A stretch of 18,457 nucleotides of DNA from CAYUVV01 sp964461325. GTDB lineage: Bacteria > Patescibacteriota > Minisyncoccia > Phycocordibacterales > JACOZG01. The stretch spans positions 1-18,457 of the forward strand of contig CAYWTW010000010.1 of NCBI GenBank assembly GCA_964461325.1, in the 5' to 3' direction. The notes under the pieces were generated by a model. The model saw nothing but the letters and a program-made list of their open reading frames with translations, did not search any database and was not told the origin of the DNA. Positions 6,917 to 12,823 of the stretch are shown one piece after another; the first letter of the stretch is position 1; each line of letters opens with the position of its first letter. A program made the translations under genes and the position numbers.

Positions 6917-7450
6917 ATGAGCCAAATAGAAAGCTTGGCAAAACAGGCCGATGAAAAAATTAGAGTGTGGGCGAGAGAGACGCCTAAATTGATAGTTGCC
7001 GTTGATGGTTATACCGGAGTAGGAAAAACAACGCTAATAAACGAATTACAGAAATTTAATCCTAACATTGTGCACGTCTGTCAGGACGATTTTCTTATTT
7101 CCGTGGAGCCGTTTGTGCCAGGTACCCACGACGAGATAGAAATTGCGAATATCATAGAAGCTTTTAAATCCGGCAAGAAATATTATCAAACAAAAATTTT
7201 TAATCCGGATACGATTCAAGCCGACATTTCAAAAAAGTATGATTTGGATAAAAACATTTTAATTATTGACGGCGTGTTCATGTTTAACCCTAATAGATTA
7301 AACCATCTGTGGGACAAGCGAATTTATTTAGACGGCAATGTTTGTGATTTTCCTTTCTGGATTGGCTCACGTAGGGCCATTTTGTTAATGAACCGTTTCT
7401 GTTTCGTCGTTTCCGACTCGTCAGCGAGAGTGCACACTCTCGGACAGTGA
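6917..7450 (+). CDS. 3'-truncated uridine kinase-like P-loop protein
   Basis: Residues 1-140 look like a uridine kinase-type nucleoside kinase. They carry a P-loop 'GYTGVGKTTL' (31-40), an acidic 'CQDDFL' segment (55-60), 'YYQTKIFNPDT' (89-99) and a Walker B-like 'NILIIDGVFMF' (113-123), ending in 'LWDKRIYLDGN' (131-141). In the family this is followed by an arginine-rich lid (RRxRRE-like) and further helices. Here the frame continues instead with 36 unrelated residues that are the antisense reading of the hammerhead region. The gene is thus probably broken at about 7340 and non-functional, although an open frame persists. Base composition is more AT-rich than in murF. There is no Shine-Dalgarno sequence. 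The start is ATG 6917, 10 nt after murF. Confidence 0.7.
   Translation: MSQIESLAKQADEKIRVWARETPKLIVAVDGYTGVGKTTLINELQKFNPNIVHVCQDDFLISVEPFVPGTHDEIEIANIIEAFKSGKKYYQTKIFNPDTIQADISKKYDLDKNILIIDGVFMFNPNRLNHLWDKRIYLDGNVCDFPFWIGSRRAILLMNRFCFVVSDSSARVHTLGQ
7399..7447 (-). ncRNA. Type III hammerhead self-cleaving ribozyme
   Basis: Read on the minus strand, all parts of a hammerhead are present in order. They are: CUGUC (7447-7443), with the cleavage site expected after its last C; stem I, with 6-bp arms CGAGAG and CUCUCG around loop UGUGCA (7442-7425); the core CUGACGA (7424-7418), matching the invariant CUGANGA; stem II GUCG/CGAC closed by a GAAA tetraloop (7417-7406); and GAAACAG (7405-7399), which supplies core GAA and the 3' side of stem III. 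Stem III is open-ended and short (CUGU/ACAG, 4 bp). The layout matches the satellite tobacco ringspot virus ribozyme; even the stem I loop (UGUGCA versus, as I recall it, UGUGCUU) is similar, which suits the loop-loop contact needed for fast cleavage. It lies 73 nt past the stop of the 104-aa gene on the same strand, so it should be in that mRNA's 3' region. Self-cleavage is inferred. Confidence 0.92.
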
Positions 7451-7469
7451 GCGTTTTTAAGGTTAACGC
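7451..7469 (-). other. Small hairpin just upstream (5') of the hammerhead
   Basis: On the minus strand GCGTT (7469-7465) can pair with AACGC (7455-7451) around a 9-nt loop, ending 3 nt before the ribozyme's first base. It is only 5 bp and AT-rich in the loop, so it may be incidental or may insulate the ribozyme's short stem III. Confidence 0.3.
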
Positions 7470-7520
7470 ACAACCCAATTGTTTACCACCGTTGAATTTT
7501 GGCTCATTACCAGAAGAACA

Positions 7521-7835
7521 CTAACAATAATCAAATTCAATCCAGCCACTACGTTTTTCTGGTGAATAATAAGCCTTGAGTGGTATCTCGGTACTAATGA
7601 CCGGTTGCGGGAGAGAAAATCCATTGATGGTCAGATATCCATTTTTGTCGCATGCAATCTTACTCACTAAAAGAGGTGGGGTAGATGCTGGGCAACCAGC
7701 AACTTGGGTGTCCACAACAGCCACCGCCCATTCATTCAACTGAAACATCACAATACGACGGTTCGGGAGTGCCCAAAGGGCATTCGCAAGATCGGATACT
7801 GATGGTCCATCTTTGATATCATAGCGATACAACAT
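7521..7835 (-). CDS. Hypothetical protein, 104 aa, upstream of the hammerhead ribozyme
   Basis: I do not recognise this protein. Start ATG 7835 is chosen because a strong Shine-Dalgarno AAAGGAGG lies 11 nt upstream; the frame is open further up to a TTG at 7913 but no ribosome-binding site supports that start. It begins 'MLYRYDIKDGPSVSDLANALWALPNRR' and ends 'KRSGWIEFDYC'. It looks like a compact, cytoplasmic alpha/beta protein with no membrane segment, signal peptide or obvious catalytic motif. Its three cysteines (two internal, one C-terminal) do not form a metal-binding cluster. A good promoter lies at 7926-7954. No terminator follows; the transcript should run into the hammerhead ribozyme at 7447. 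The unusually strong Shine-Dalgarno and the AT-rich setting suggest transfer. Confidence 0.6.
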   Translation of the reverse strand: MLYRYDIKDGPSVSDLANALWALPNRRIVMFQLNEWAVAVVDTQVAGCPASTPPLLVSKIACDKNGYLTINGFSLPQPVISTEIPLKAYYSPEKRSGWIEFDYC

Positions 7836-7925
7836 GGGGGCCCGCGCCTCCTTTCTTTTTATCTGTCGTTTTGCTGCTTCCGCCAACACTGGCAGAAAAA
7901 CAGCTTGAATCAAGGAACTGCCTAC

Positions 7926-7954
7926 AGGTTAGCACACTATTAACTACTCGTCAA
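7926..7954 (-). promoter_or_regulatory. Minus-strand promoter for the 104-aa gene and ribozyme
   Basis: On the minus strand TTGACG (7954-7949), a 17-bp spacer and TAACCT (7931-7926) form a near-consensus sigma-70 type promoter. Transcription would start near 7919, giving a leader of about 84 nt before ATG 7835. The flanking stretch 7955-8076 is very AT-rich and holds nothing else I can name. Confidence 0.65.
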
Positions 7955-8076
7955 GCGATTTGGCTATCCAAAAATATCCACGTTTTAAGTCATATTTATG
8001 AGTATTTTCGACCTCACTTCGTATTAAACAAGATAAAGAATGACTAAAAATAAATATAGAATAAGTCGATTTTTTG

Positions 8077-8085
8077 TGATACAAT
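8077..8085 (+). promoter_or_regulatory. Extended -10 promoter for a leaderless mRNA
   Basis: TG-A-TACAAT (8077-8085) is an extended -10 element that ends 6 nt before the ATG at 8092, so transcription should begin at or next to the start codon. No convincing -35 box is visible. Confidence 0.55.
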
Positions 8086-8091
8086 GCGGAT

Positions 8092-8334
8092 ATGGAGAAT
8101 GTTCTAAAAAAAGAATTCGAGTTTTACAAAAAACACCAGCTCAGCTTCGTAAAAGAACACGAAGGGAAATTCGTTGTGATCAAAGATCAAAAAATTCAGG
8201 GTGTTTATAACAGCGAGATTGAAGCATATCAAGAAGCGCAAAAAAAGTTTGTCCTTGGGTCCTTTTTAATACAAAAAGTAGAAACAGGAAAAGAGGGACA
8301 CTCGCAAACTTTTTATTCCCGCGTTTCTGTATGA
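8092..8334 (+). CDS. Small DUF5678-like protein
   Basis: This 80-aa protein has a charged N-terminal helix ('MENVLKKEFEFYKKHQLSFVKEH') and a small beta-type core 'EGKFVVIKDQKIQGVYNSEIEAYQEAQKKF' (residues 24-53). That core resembles DUF5678 proteins, whose function is unknown. The tail reads 'LGSFLIQKVETGKEGHSQTFYSRVSV'. The stop overlaps the next start as ATGA, so it is translationally coupled to the protease gene. I recall small proteins of this kind standing next to retropepsin-like proteases elsewhere in bacteria, which suggests a functional pair, perhaps as partner or substrate-presenting subunit; that role is inference. The start has no Shine-Dalgarno sequence but lies 6 nt after a -10 box. 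Confidence 0.75.
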   Translation: MENVLKKEFEFYKKHQLSFVKEHEGKFVVIKDQKIQGVYNSEIEAYQEAQKKFVLGSFLIQKVETGKEGHSQTFYSRVSV

Positions 8335-8882
8335 GCCATAAGCACGCCCTAACAATTAAAAGTAACGACGGTCTCTTGCGATCTATTGAATCCGTTGTTG
8401 GCGTTTCCTTTCCGTTTGTTGGCGACCCTCAGTTGCAGAAAGATGTGATTATTAAAAAATTTGACGGTGTTTGGGATACAGGCGCTACGGGAACTGTAAT
8501 AACTAAAAAAGTTATTAATGCTCTGGGATTGAAACCAACCGGTCAAACTGACGTACACACCGCCAAAGGTTTGTTTACCACCAACACCTATTTGGTGAAT
8601 GTTTATTTCCCGATGAATGTGACCATCCAGGGTGTTAATGTGACCGAGGGTGATTTACCTCCTAGTAAAGATTTGTTGATCGGGATGGATATCATTACCC
8701 TCGGAGATTTCACCATTACTCATCCAAACGGAAAAACGCAGATGAGTTTTGGTATACCACCCTGTGAATCCGTTGATTATGTTAGAAATATTAACAGTAC
8801 TAAACCAAAAATCGGCAGAAATGATCCGTGCCCTTGTGGATCAGGAGAGAAATATAAAAGGTGTCACGGGATTGGAAAATAA
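8331..8882 (+). CDS. Retropepsin-like aspartic protease with C-terminal SEC-C zinc motif
   Basis: The protein (183 aa) has the single aspartic-protease catalytic motif 'WDTGATGTVI' (D49-T50-G51-A52), followed by a helix of the kind found in clan AA proteases. About 85 residues later comes 'DLLIGMDIITLGDF', matching the family's second hydrophobic-hydrophobic-G motif. One catalytic Asp per chain implies a homodimer. The last 21 residues form a SEC-C motif ('RNDPCPCGSGEKYKRCHG', ligands C167, C169, C178, H179), which binds zinc and in SecA contacts SecB and ribosomes. There is no signal peptide, so it acts in the cytoplasm. Substrates are unknown. It is coupled by a 4-nt overlap to the small gene upstream. 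Confidence 0.82.
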   Translation: MSHKHALTIKSNDGLLRSIESVVGVSFPFVGDPQLQKDVIIKKFDGVWDTGATGTVITKKVINALGLKPTGQTDVHTAKGLFTTNTYLVNVYFPMNVTIQGVNVTEGDLPPSKDLLIGMDIITLGDFTITHPNGKTQMSFGIPPCESVDYVRNINSTKPKIGRNDPCPCGSGEKYKRCHGIGK

Positions 8883-8923
8883 AATTCTATAGTCCGGCAA
8901 GATGAGGAGTGGAAAAAACACTG

Positions 8924-8958
8924 AATAAAAAATAGACCCGCTTGCCACGCGGGTCTAT
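8924..8958 (-). terminator. Rho-independent terminator of the minus-strand 146-aa gene
   Basis: Arms ATAGACCCGC (8932-8941) and GCGGGTCTAT (8949-8958) make a perfect 10-bp stem with a 7-nt loop. On the minus strand the stem is followed by a TTTTTTATT tract (complement of 8933-8924), a textbook terminator. On the plus strand there is no T run, so it would act only weakly on the protease operon. Confidence 0.85.
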
Positions 8959-8986
8959 CTGTGCGAGCCTGTCTCGAATTTCGAAA

Positions 8987-9427
8987 CTACCTCCCTTCTT
9001 CCAGAATTCTGACAGCGTTGCCCCAAGAACCATCTGAATCTGGATCGTTCGACGGCGGTCGTGTGGCTCTTCGGTCATCTTCGCGCCGTCCGTAGGGTCC
9101 TAAAAGTTGGCCAAATTCGCCTCTCGCGAGGTTTTGTTGCCCGACCTCACCTGGTCCTTGCTGGGTATTTCGCTCGATGTATAATCGAGTGCGCAAATAA
9201 TTCTCGAGCCTTTTGATTTCCCAAAAATCAATTTTAAAAGACCCGCGAGATTCTTTGATGGCCTCGAGCAACGCGCGCGCTATTTGGCCACTGGCAATCA
9301 TTTCCAATAGAGACATCGGCTCGATTCCCATTAAGTCAAGCAATGCCTCAAGATAACGACGCGCTAAGGCTCGCGATTGTCTTTTTCCGGTACCTTTCGT
9401 CCCCGCTGTATTTTTCTTTTTCGCCAC
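8987..9427 (-). CDS. Hypothetical basic protein, 146 aa
   Basis: I do not recognise this protein. Start GTG 9427 is supported by a Shine-Dalgarno AGGAGA about 6 nt upstream and a promoter at 9473-9501. The N-terminus is lysine-rich ('MAKKKNTAGTKGTGKRQSRALARRYL'), suggesting nucleic-acid or ribosome contact. Residues 25-90 look helical ('LEALLDLMGIEPMSLLEMIASGQIARALLEAI'), and the last 55 residues are a Gly/Arg/Asp/Ser-rich, probably disordered tail. A dedicated promoter and terminator make it a self-contained unit. Other readings, such as a phage packaging or DNA-binding protein, are possible but not supported by a specific motif. Confidence 0.6.
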   Translation of the reverse strand: MAKKKNTAGTKGTGKRQSRALARRYLEALLDLMGIEPMSLLEMIASGQIARALLEAIKESRGSFKIDFWEIKRLENYLRTRLYIERNTQQGPGEVGQQNLARGEFGQLLGPYGRREDDRRATRPPSNDPDSDGSWGNAVRILEEGR

Positions 9428-9472
9428 CGGCTATCTCCTAAAAAGAACCAAAAAACAACTGTACCTTTTTAA

Positions 9473-9501
9473 ACAATACCAGAAATGAAGGATTAAAGCA
9501 A
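9473..9501 (-). promoter_or_regulatory. Minus-strand promoter of the 146-aa gene
   Basis: On the minus strand TTGCTT (9501-9496), a 17-bp spacer ending in TGG, and TATTGT (9478-9473) form a promoter with an extended -10. Transcription would start near 9466, giving a leader of about 40 nt before GTG 9427. The remainder of the gap up to tRNA-Glu (9502-9571) is AT-rich with no feature I can name. Confidence 0.65.
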
Positions 9502-9571
9502 CTGTTTTGGGTGGTGCCCCCTCGTCACTATTAAAATTTAATTGTTTTAACGACAAAAAAGTTTCTGAATG

Positions 9572-9643
9572 TGACCCTACGGGGATTCGAACCCCGATTC
9601 CCACCGTGAGAGGGTGATGTCCTAGCCATTAGACGATAGGGCC
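9572..9643 (-). tRNA. tRNA-Glu (anticodon CTC)
   Basis: The minus strand folds as a cloverleaf. The acceptor stem GGCCCTA pairs with TAGGGTC (one G-T pair), the anticodon loop reads CCTCTCACG with anticodon CTC, and the T arm GGGGTTCGAATCCCC is perfect. The gene is 72 nt long including the discriminator A; CCA is not encoded and must be added enzymatically. The anticodon arm matches that of known tRNA-Glu genes. It is divergent from argS, 58 bp apart. Confidence 0.95.
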
Positions 9644-9656
9644 GCGGGACGGCGAG

Positions 9657-9686
9657 ATGGTAACATATTTTGCCGTTTTCTGCTAA
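9657..9686 (-). promoter_or_regulatory. Probable tRNA-Glu promoter
   Basis: On the minus strand TTAGCA (9686-9681), an 18-bp spacer ending in TGT, and TACCAT (9662-9657) make an extended -10 promoter that would start transcription a few nt before the tRNA. Its -35 box overlaps the proposed argS -10 on the other strand. Confidence 0.5.
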
Positions 9687-9689
9687 TCT
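9681..9689 (+). promoter_or_regulatory. Possible argS extended -10
   Basis: TG-C-TAATCT at 9681-9689 is an extended -10 that ends 12 nt before the argS ATG, predicting a leader of about 6 nt. No good -35 box is present. Confidence 0.35.
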
Positions 9690-9701
9690 GAAGGGTATCT
9701 T

Positions 9702-11465
9702 ATGCCCAACTTGCTAGAAAAAATTCGAACCGAAGTTGAAGAGATTATCAAGGAGTATTTTCGAGAACGCGGTTTGGCCGAGCCGTCAGCCGGCCTGGAG
9801 CGGCCGGCCGATTGGCGGCATGGTCATTTGGCTACGGGTTTGGCCCTGCGCTATGCCCAAACGCTTAATCAGCCGCCGCTCCAATTGGCCGAAGAGTTAG
9901 CTGTTCGTTTGCGCGCTCGCGCTGGCCACAATTTAGAAAAGGCAGAAGTTGCGCCGCCCGGTTTTGTCAATTTATTTTTTTCTTCGGCTGTATTCAGCCA
10001 GGCGCTGGGTGAAATTTTATCTGCTCCCGACGACTATGGCCGGAACGACGATTTGCGCGGTCAGAAATGGGTGGTTGAGCATACTTCGCCCAATCCCAAT
10101 AAGGCGATGCATCTCGGACATTTGCGCAACAATCTGATTGGTATGAGTCTGGTGCGCCTGCTCGAGTGGAGCGGAGCGACGGTGGTGGCGGACGCGGTCG
10201 ACAACAATCGAGGCGTGGCGATCGCGAAATTGATGTGGGGCTTTCTCTCGCGGATGAGGGTTGATGAGACCGCCGCGCCAACACCGGCTGTTTGGCGTGA
10301 TCGGCCAATTGCTTGGCAGACGCCGGAGTCCGCGGGCCTGCGCCCGGACGAGTTCGTAAGCCGTTGTTACGTGCTTGGCGAGGAGGACTATCGCGCCCGT
10401 CCGGAGGCCCAGACGGCAGTGCGCGATCTGGTCAGCGCCTGGGAAGCGAATGATGCGGCGACGCGCGCTCTCTGGGCACACGTTTTAGCTTACGCCTATG
10501 CCGGCATCAACCGTACGCTTACGCGTTTAGGTAATCGTTGGGATAAGGTCTGGCATGAGCACGAGCATTATGAGCTTGGTAAGCGCTGGGTCGAGATCGG
10601 ATTGGAACGCGGTATTTTTCGTCGTCTAGAAGACGGCGCAGTGTTAACAGATTTAGCCGACTATCGTTTGCCCGATACCGTTTTATTAAAGAATGACGGT
10701 GGTTCGCTCTACATCACTCAAGATGTTGCTTTAACGGCCGAAAAAAAGAAAAGTTACGGGGCCGATAAATTGATTTGGGTAATTGGCGCCGAGCAAACCC
10801 TGGCTCTCAAGCAAGTTTTTGCCGTTTGCGAACAGTTGGGTATTGGCCGACTTGGTGATTTTACCCACGTCTCTTACGGCTACGTTGGTTTGAAGGCCAA
10901 GGATGGCGGTTTTAAGAAAATGTCGTCGCGGACGGGGACGGTGGTTTTGATTGATGATTTGATTGATGAAGTGCGGGAGCGTTTATTGCCGCGATCTGGT
11001 GAATTGGCCGAGGTTTTGGCTCTCGCGGCCGTTAAATTCGGTTTTTTAAAAGCCGAACGTGAACAGAATACGGTTTTTGACGTGGCGCAATCGGTGCGAA
11101 CGGATGGCGATTCTGGCATTTACGTTATCTACACTTATGCCAGAATTCAATCGCTTTTGCGCGAGCGGCCGGTCTTGGTTTTGACGCCTCCAAGAGCCGC
11201 GATTCTCGGTAGTTTAGGCGAACTCGTGGGGCAACTTGGTTTTTTTCCCGAGACGGTTCGCCGAGCCCGCGAGGATTACTCGCCTCATCACTTGGTGCAA
11301 AGCCTGCTTTCGATCTGCGCCGCATTTAATCGCTGGTATGGGCGAGAAAAGATTTTGGATGGCGGAGCGGACGAGACGAACAAGCTGGCCGTCGCCCGGG
11401 CGACGGCCGCGGTCATTAAAAATGGTTTAGTCCTTTTGGGGATTAATCCGATTGATCGAATCTAA
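9702..11465 (+). CDS. argS: Arginyl-tRNA synthetase
   Basis: The product (587 aa) charges tRNA-Arg; it is a class I synthetase. The N-terminal Add-1 domain covers roughly residues 1-115. The catalytic domain opens with 'VVEHTSPNPNKAMHLGHLRNN', where HLGH (137-140) is the HIGH motif; the KMSK-like loop is 'KKMSSRTGTVV' (M407). The C-terminal DALR anticodon-binding domain contains 'YVIYTYARIQSLL' and ends 'GLVLLGINPIDRI', as usual. ATG 9702 has a weak AAGGG 7 nt upstream. The TAA stop overlaps the cysS TAG stop on the other strand by 4 nt. It is next to tRNA-Glu, while a tRNA-Arg lies 2.5 kb away at 13954. Confidence 0.96.
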   Translation: MPNLLEKIRTEVEEIIKEYFRERGLAEPSAGLERPADWRHGHLATGLALRYAQTLNQPPLQLAEELAVRLRARAGHNLEKAEVAPPGFVNLFFSSAVFSQALGEILSAPDDYGRNDDLRGQKWVVEHTSPNPNKAMHLGHLRNNLIGMSLVRLLEWSGATVVADAVDNNRGVAIAKLMWGFLSRMRVDETAAPTPAVWRDRPIAWQTPESAGLRPDEFVSRCYVLGEEDYRARPEAQTAVRDLVSAWEANDAATRALWAHVLAYAYAGINRTLTRLGNRWDKVWHEHEHYELGKRWVEIGLERGIFRRLEDGAVLTDLADYRLPDTVLLKNDGGSLYITQDVALTAEKKKSYGADKLIWVIGAEQTLALKQVFAVCEQLGIGRLGDFTHVSYGYVGLKAKDGGFKKMSSRTGTVVLIDDLIDEVRERLLPRSGELAEVLALAAVKFGFLKAEREQNTVFDVAQSVRTDGDSGIYVIYTYARIQSLLRERPVLVLTPPRAAILGSLGELVGQLGFFPETVRRAREDYSPHHLVQSLLSICAAFNRWYGREKILDGGADETNKLAVARATAAVIKNGLVLLGINPIDRI

Positions 11466-12823
11466 GCGGCGCGCAGACGCGGGCCGTTGGCGGTATCGTC
11501 GATTTGGTAGCCAAGCTCGCTCACGGCCGCTCGTAGGCGGTCGGCCTCTTCAAAGCGATTGTCTTTTCTGGCTTGTTCGCGCTCGCGCACCAAGCGCAAA
11601 ACATTTTCTGGAATCGTACTTTTTTTCAGTTGCTGGTCCAGGCCTAAACCCAAAATTTTATCAAACTCGAGTAGAAGTACCAGCTTAGCGGCTGGTGGTA
11701 GGCGATCGTTTTTTGCCATCCGCCAAAGTTCGGCCAGGGCTTGTGGAAAGTTGAGATCATCGGCGACGGCTTCGGCGAAAGTTTCTTGCCAGGCCGCTGG
11801 GATGGGCGGAGAATTTTCTTCCGGCGCGGCGTTGTGCCAATCATTGGCGAGCTGACGCAACTTGCGCAGGGCGTTTTGCGCGGCGGCCAAGCCCTCCCAA
11901 TTAAAATTTAAGGGGTGACGATAGTGAGTCAATAAAACAAAATAACGAAAAGCTAGTGGGTCGAAATGGCGGGCGCGCAAGCGTTCGAGCGTGATAATGT
12001 TGCCGAGGGATTTTGACATTTTTTCTCCGTCCATAGTCACAAAAGCGACATGCAACCAAAAGCGGGCCAAGGGCGCGCCATTGGCCATCTCGCTTTGGGC
12101 CAGTTCGTTTTCGTGGTGAGGAAAGCAGAGGTCTTGACCGCCAGCATGAATATCGATGGTTTGACCCAGCTCGCGTTCGATCATCGCCGAGCATTCCAGG
12201 TGCCAACCCGGCCGGCCGCGACCGAAGGGCGCGTCCCAAGCCGTGATTCCGTCAGTTGCCTGCCAAAATTTCCACAAAGCAAAATCTCGGCGATTGTTCT
12301 TGTCGTATTCATCGGCGCTAATCGGCGTGGCGGCGGTTTCGGCTTCAAACACGGTTCGGCTCAAGCGGCCGTAACGAGCAAATTTTTCGATCGAAAAGTA
12401 AATGCCGTCCTCGGCGCGGTAAGCTACGCCTGACGCCAAAAGCTTTTTTACCAAATTAATCATCGGCTCAATGTAATTAGTGGCCCGCGGTTCTCGCGTT
12501 GGCGGCTCGATGTTGAAAGCGGCTCGACTGGTTTGAAAATCGGCGATTTGCCCGGCGGTAAAATCGGCCAAATTTTGATTAGCGGCGCGGCTACTGGCAA
12601 TGGTTTTATCGTCAACGTCCGTCAGATTGACGACCAGACGTGTTTGCCAGTCTTGAGCGTCGAGACTGCGACGGAGCAGGTCGTAGACGATGAAGGTGCG
12701 CCAATTACCGATATGCGCCGGCCCATAGACGGTCGGACCGCAACCATAAACCAGCACTTGCGGTGGTTGGAGTGGCTCAAAGACTTGTTTGTGGCGCGTG
12801 AGAGTGTTGTAGAGTTTAAGCAT
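11462..12823 (-). CDS. cysS: Cysteinyl-tRNA synthetase
   Basis: The product (453 aa) charges tRNA-Cys; it is a class I synthetase with a zinc site that selects cysteine. 'YGCGPTVYGPAHIGNWRTF' holds the zinc ligand C28 and the HIGH motif as HIGN (37-40), a common form in CysRS. 'GWHLECSAM' gives C211, and 'HAGGQDLCFPHHENE' gives H236 and E240, completing the zinc ligands. 'KMSKSLGN' (from K268) is the KMSKS loop. The C-terminal part holds the helical anticodon-binding domain ('ADRLRAAVSELGYQIDDT'). ATG 12823 overlaps the GH15-like gene by 8 nt, so it is the second gene of that operon and has no evident promoter of its own. Confidence 0.96.
   Translation of the reverse strand: MLKLYNTLTRHKQVFEPLQPPQVLVYGCGPTVYGPAHIGNWRTFIVYDLLRRSLDAQDWQTRLVVNLTDVDDKTIASSRAANQNLADFTAGQIADFQTSRAAFNIEPPTREPRATNYIEPMINLVKKLLASGVAYRAEDGIYFSIEKFARYGRLSRTVFEAETAATPISADEYDKNNRRDFALWKFWQATDGITAWDAPFGRGRPGWHLECSAMIERELGQTIDIHAGGQDLCFPHHENELAQSEMANGAPLARFWLHVAFVTMDGEKMSKSLGNIITLERLRARHFDPLAFRYFVLLTHYRHPLNFNWEGLAAAQNALRKLRQLANDWHNAAPEENSPPIPAAWQETFAEAVADDLNFPQALAELWRMAKNDRLPPAAKLVLLLEFDKILGLGLDQQLKKSTIPENVLRLVREREQARKDNRFEEADRLRAAVSELGYQIDDTANGPRLRAA

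Larger units (their letters stand above)
6914..7510. repeat. 13-bp perfect inverted repeat bounding the truncated kinase and ribozyme segment
   Basis: GTAATGAGCCAAA at 6914-6926 is repeated in inverted orientation as TTTGGCTCATTAC at 7498-7510. The left copy contains the kinase start codon; the right copy lies between the 104-aa gene and the hammerhead ribozyme. Similarity stops right after the 13 matches on both sides, and no target-site duplication is evident outside. It may be a trace of an inversion or insertion, or a coincidence. Confidence 0.5.

Noticed and set aside
7290..7478. Minus-strand open frame of 62 codons across the ribozyme
   Set aside because: It is a translation of the hammerhead and of the antisense of the kinase gene; it has no ribosome-binding site and no recognisable protein motif.
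8887..9078. Minus-strand 63-codon frame near the terminator
   Set aside because: It overlaps the better-supported 146-aa gene in another frame and runs through the terminator hairpin.
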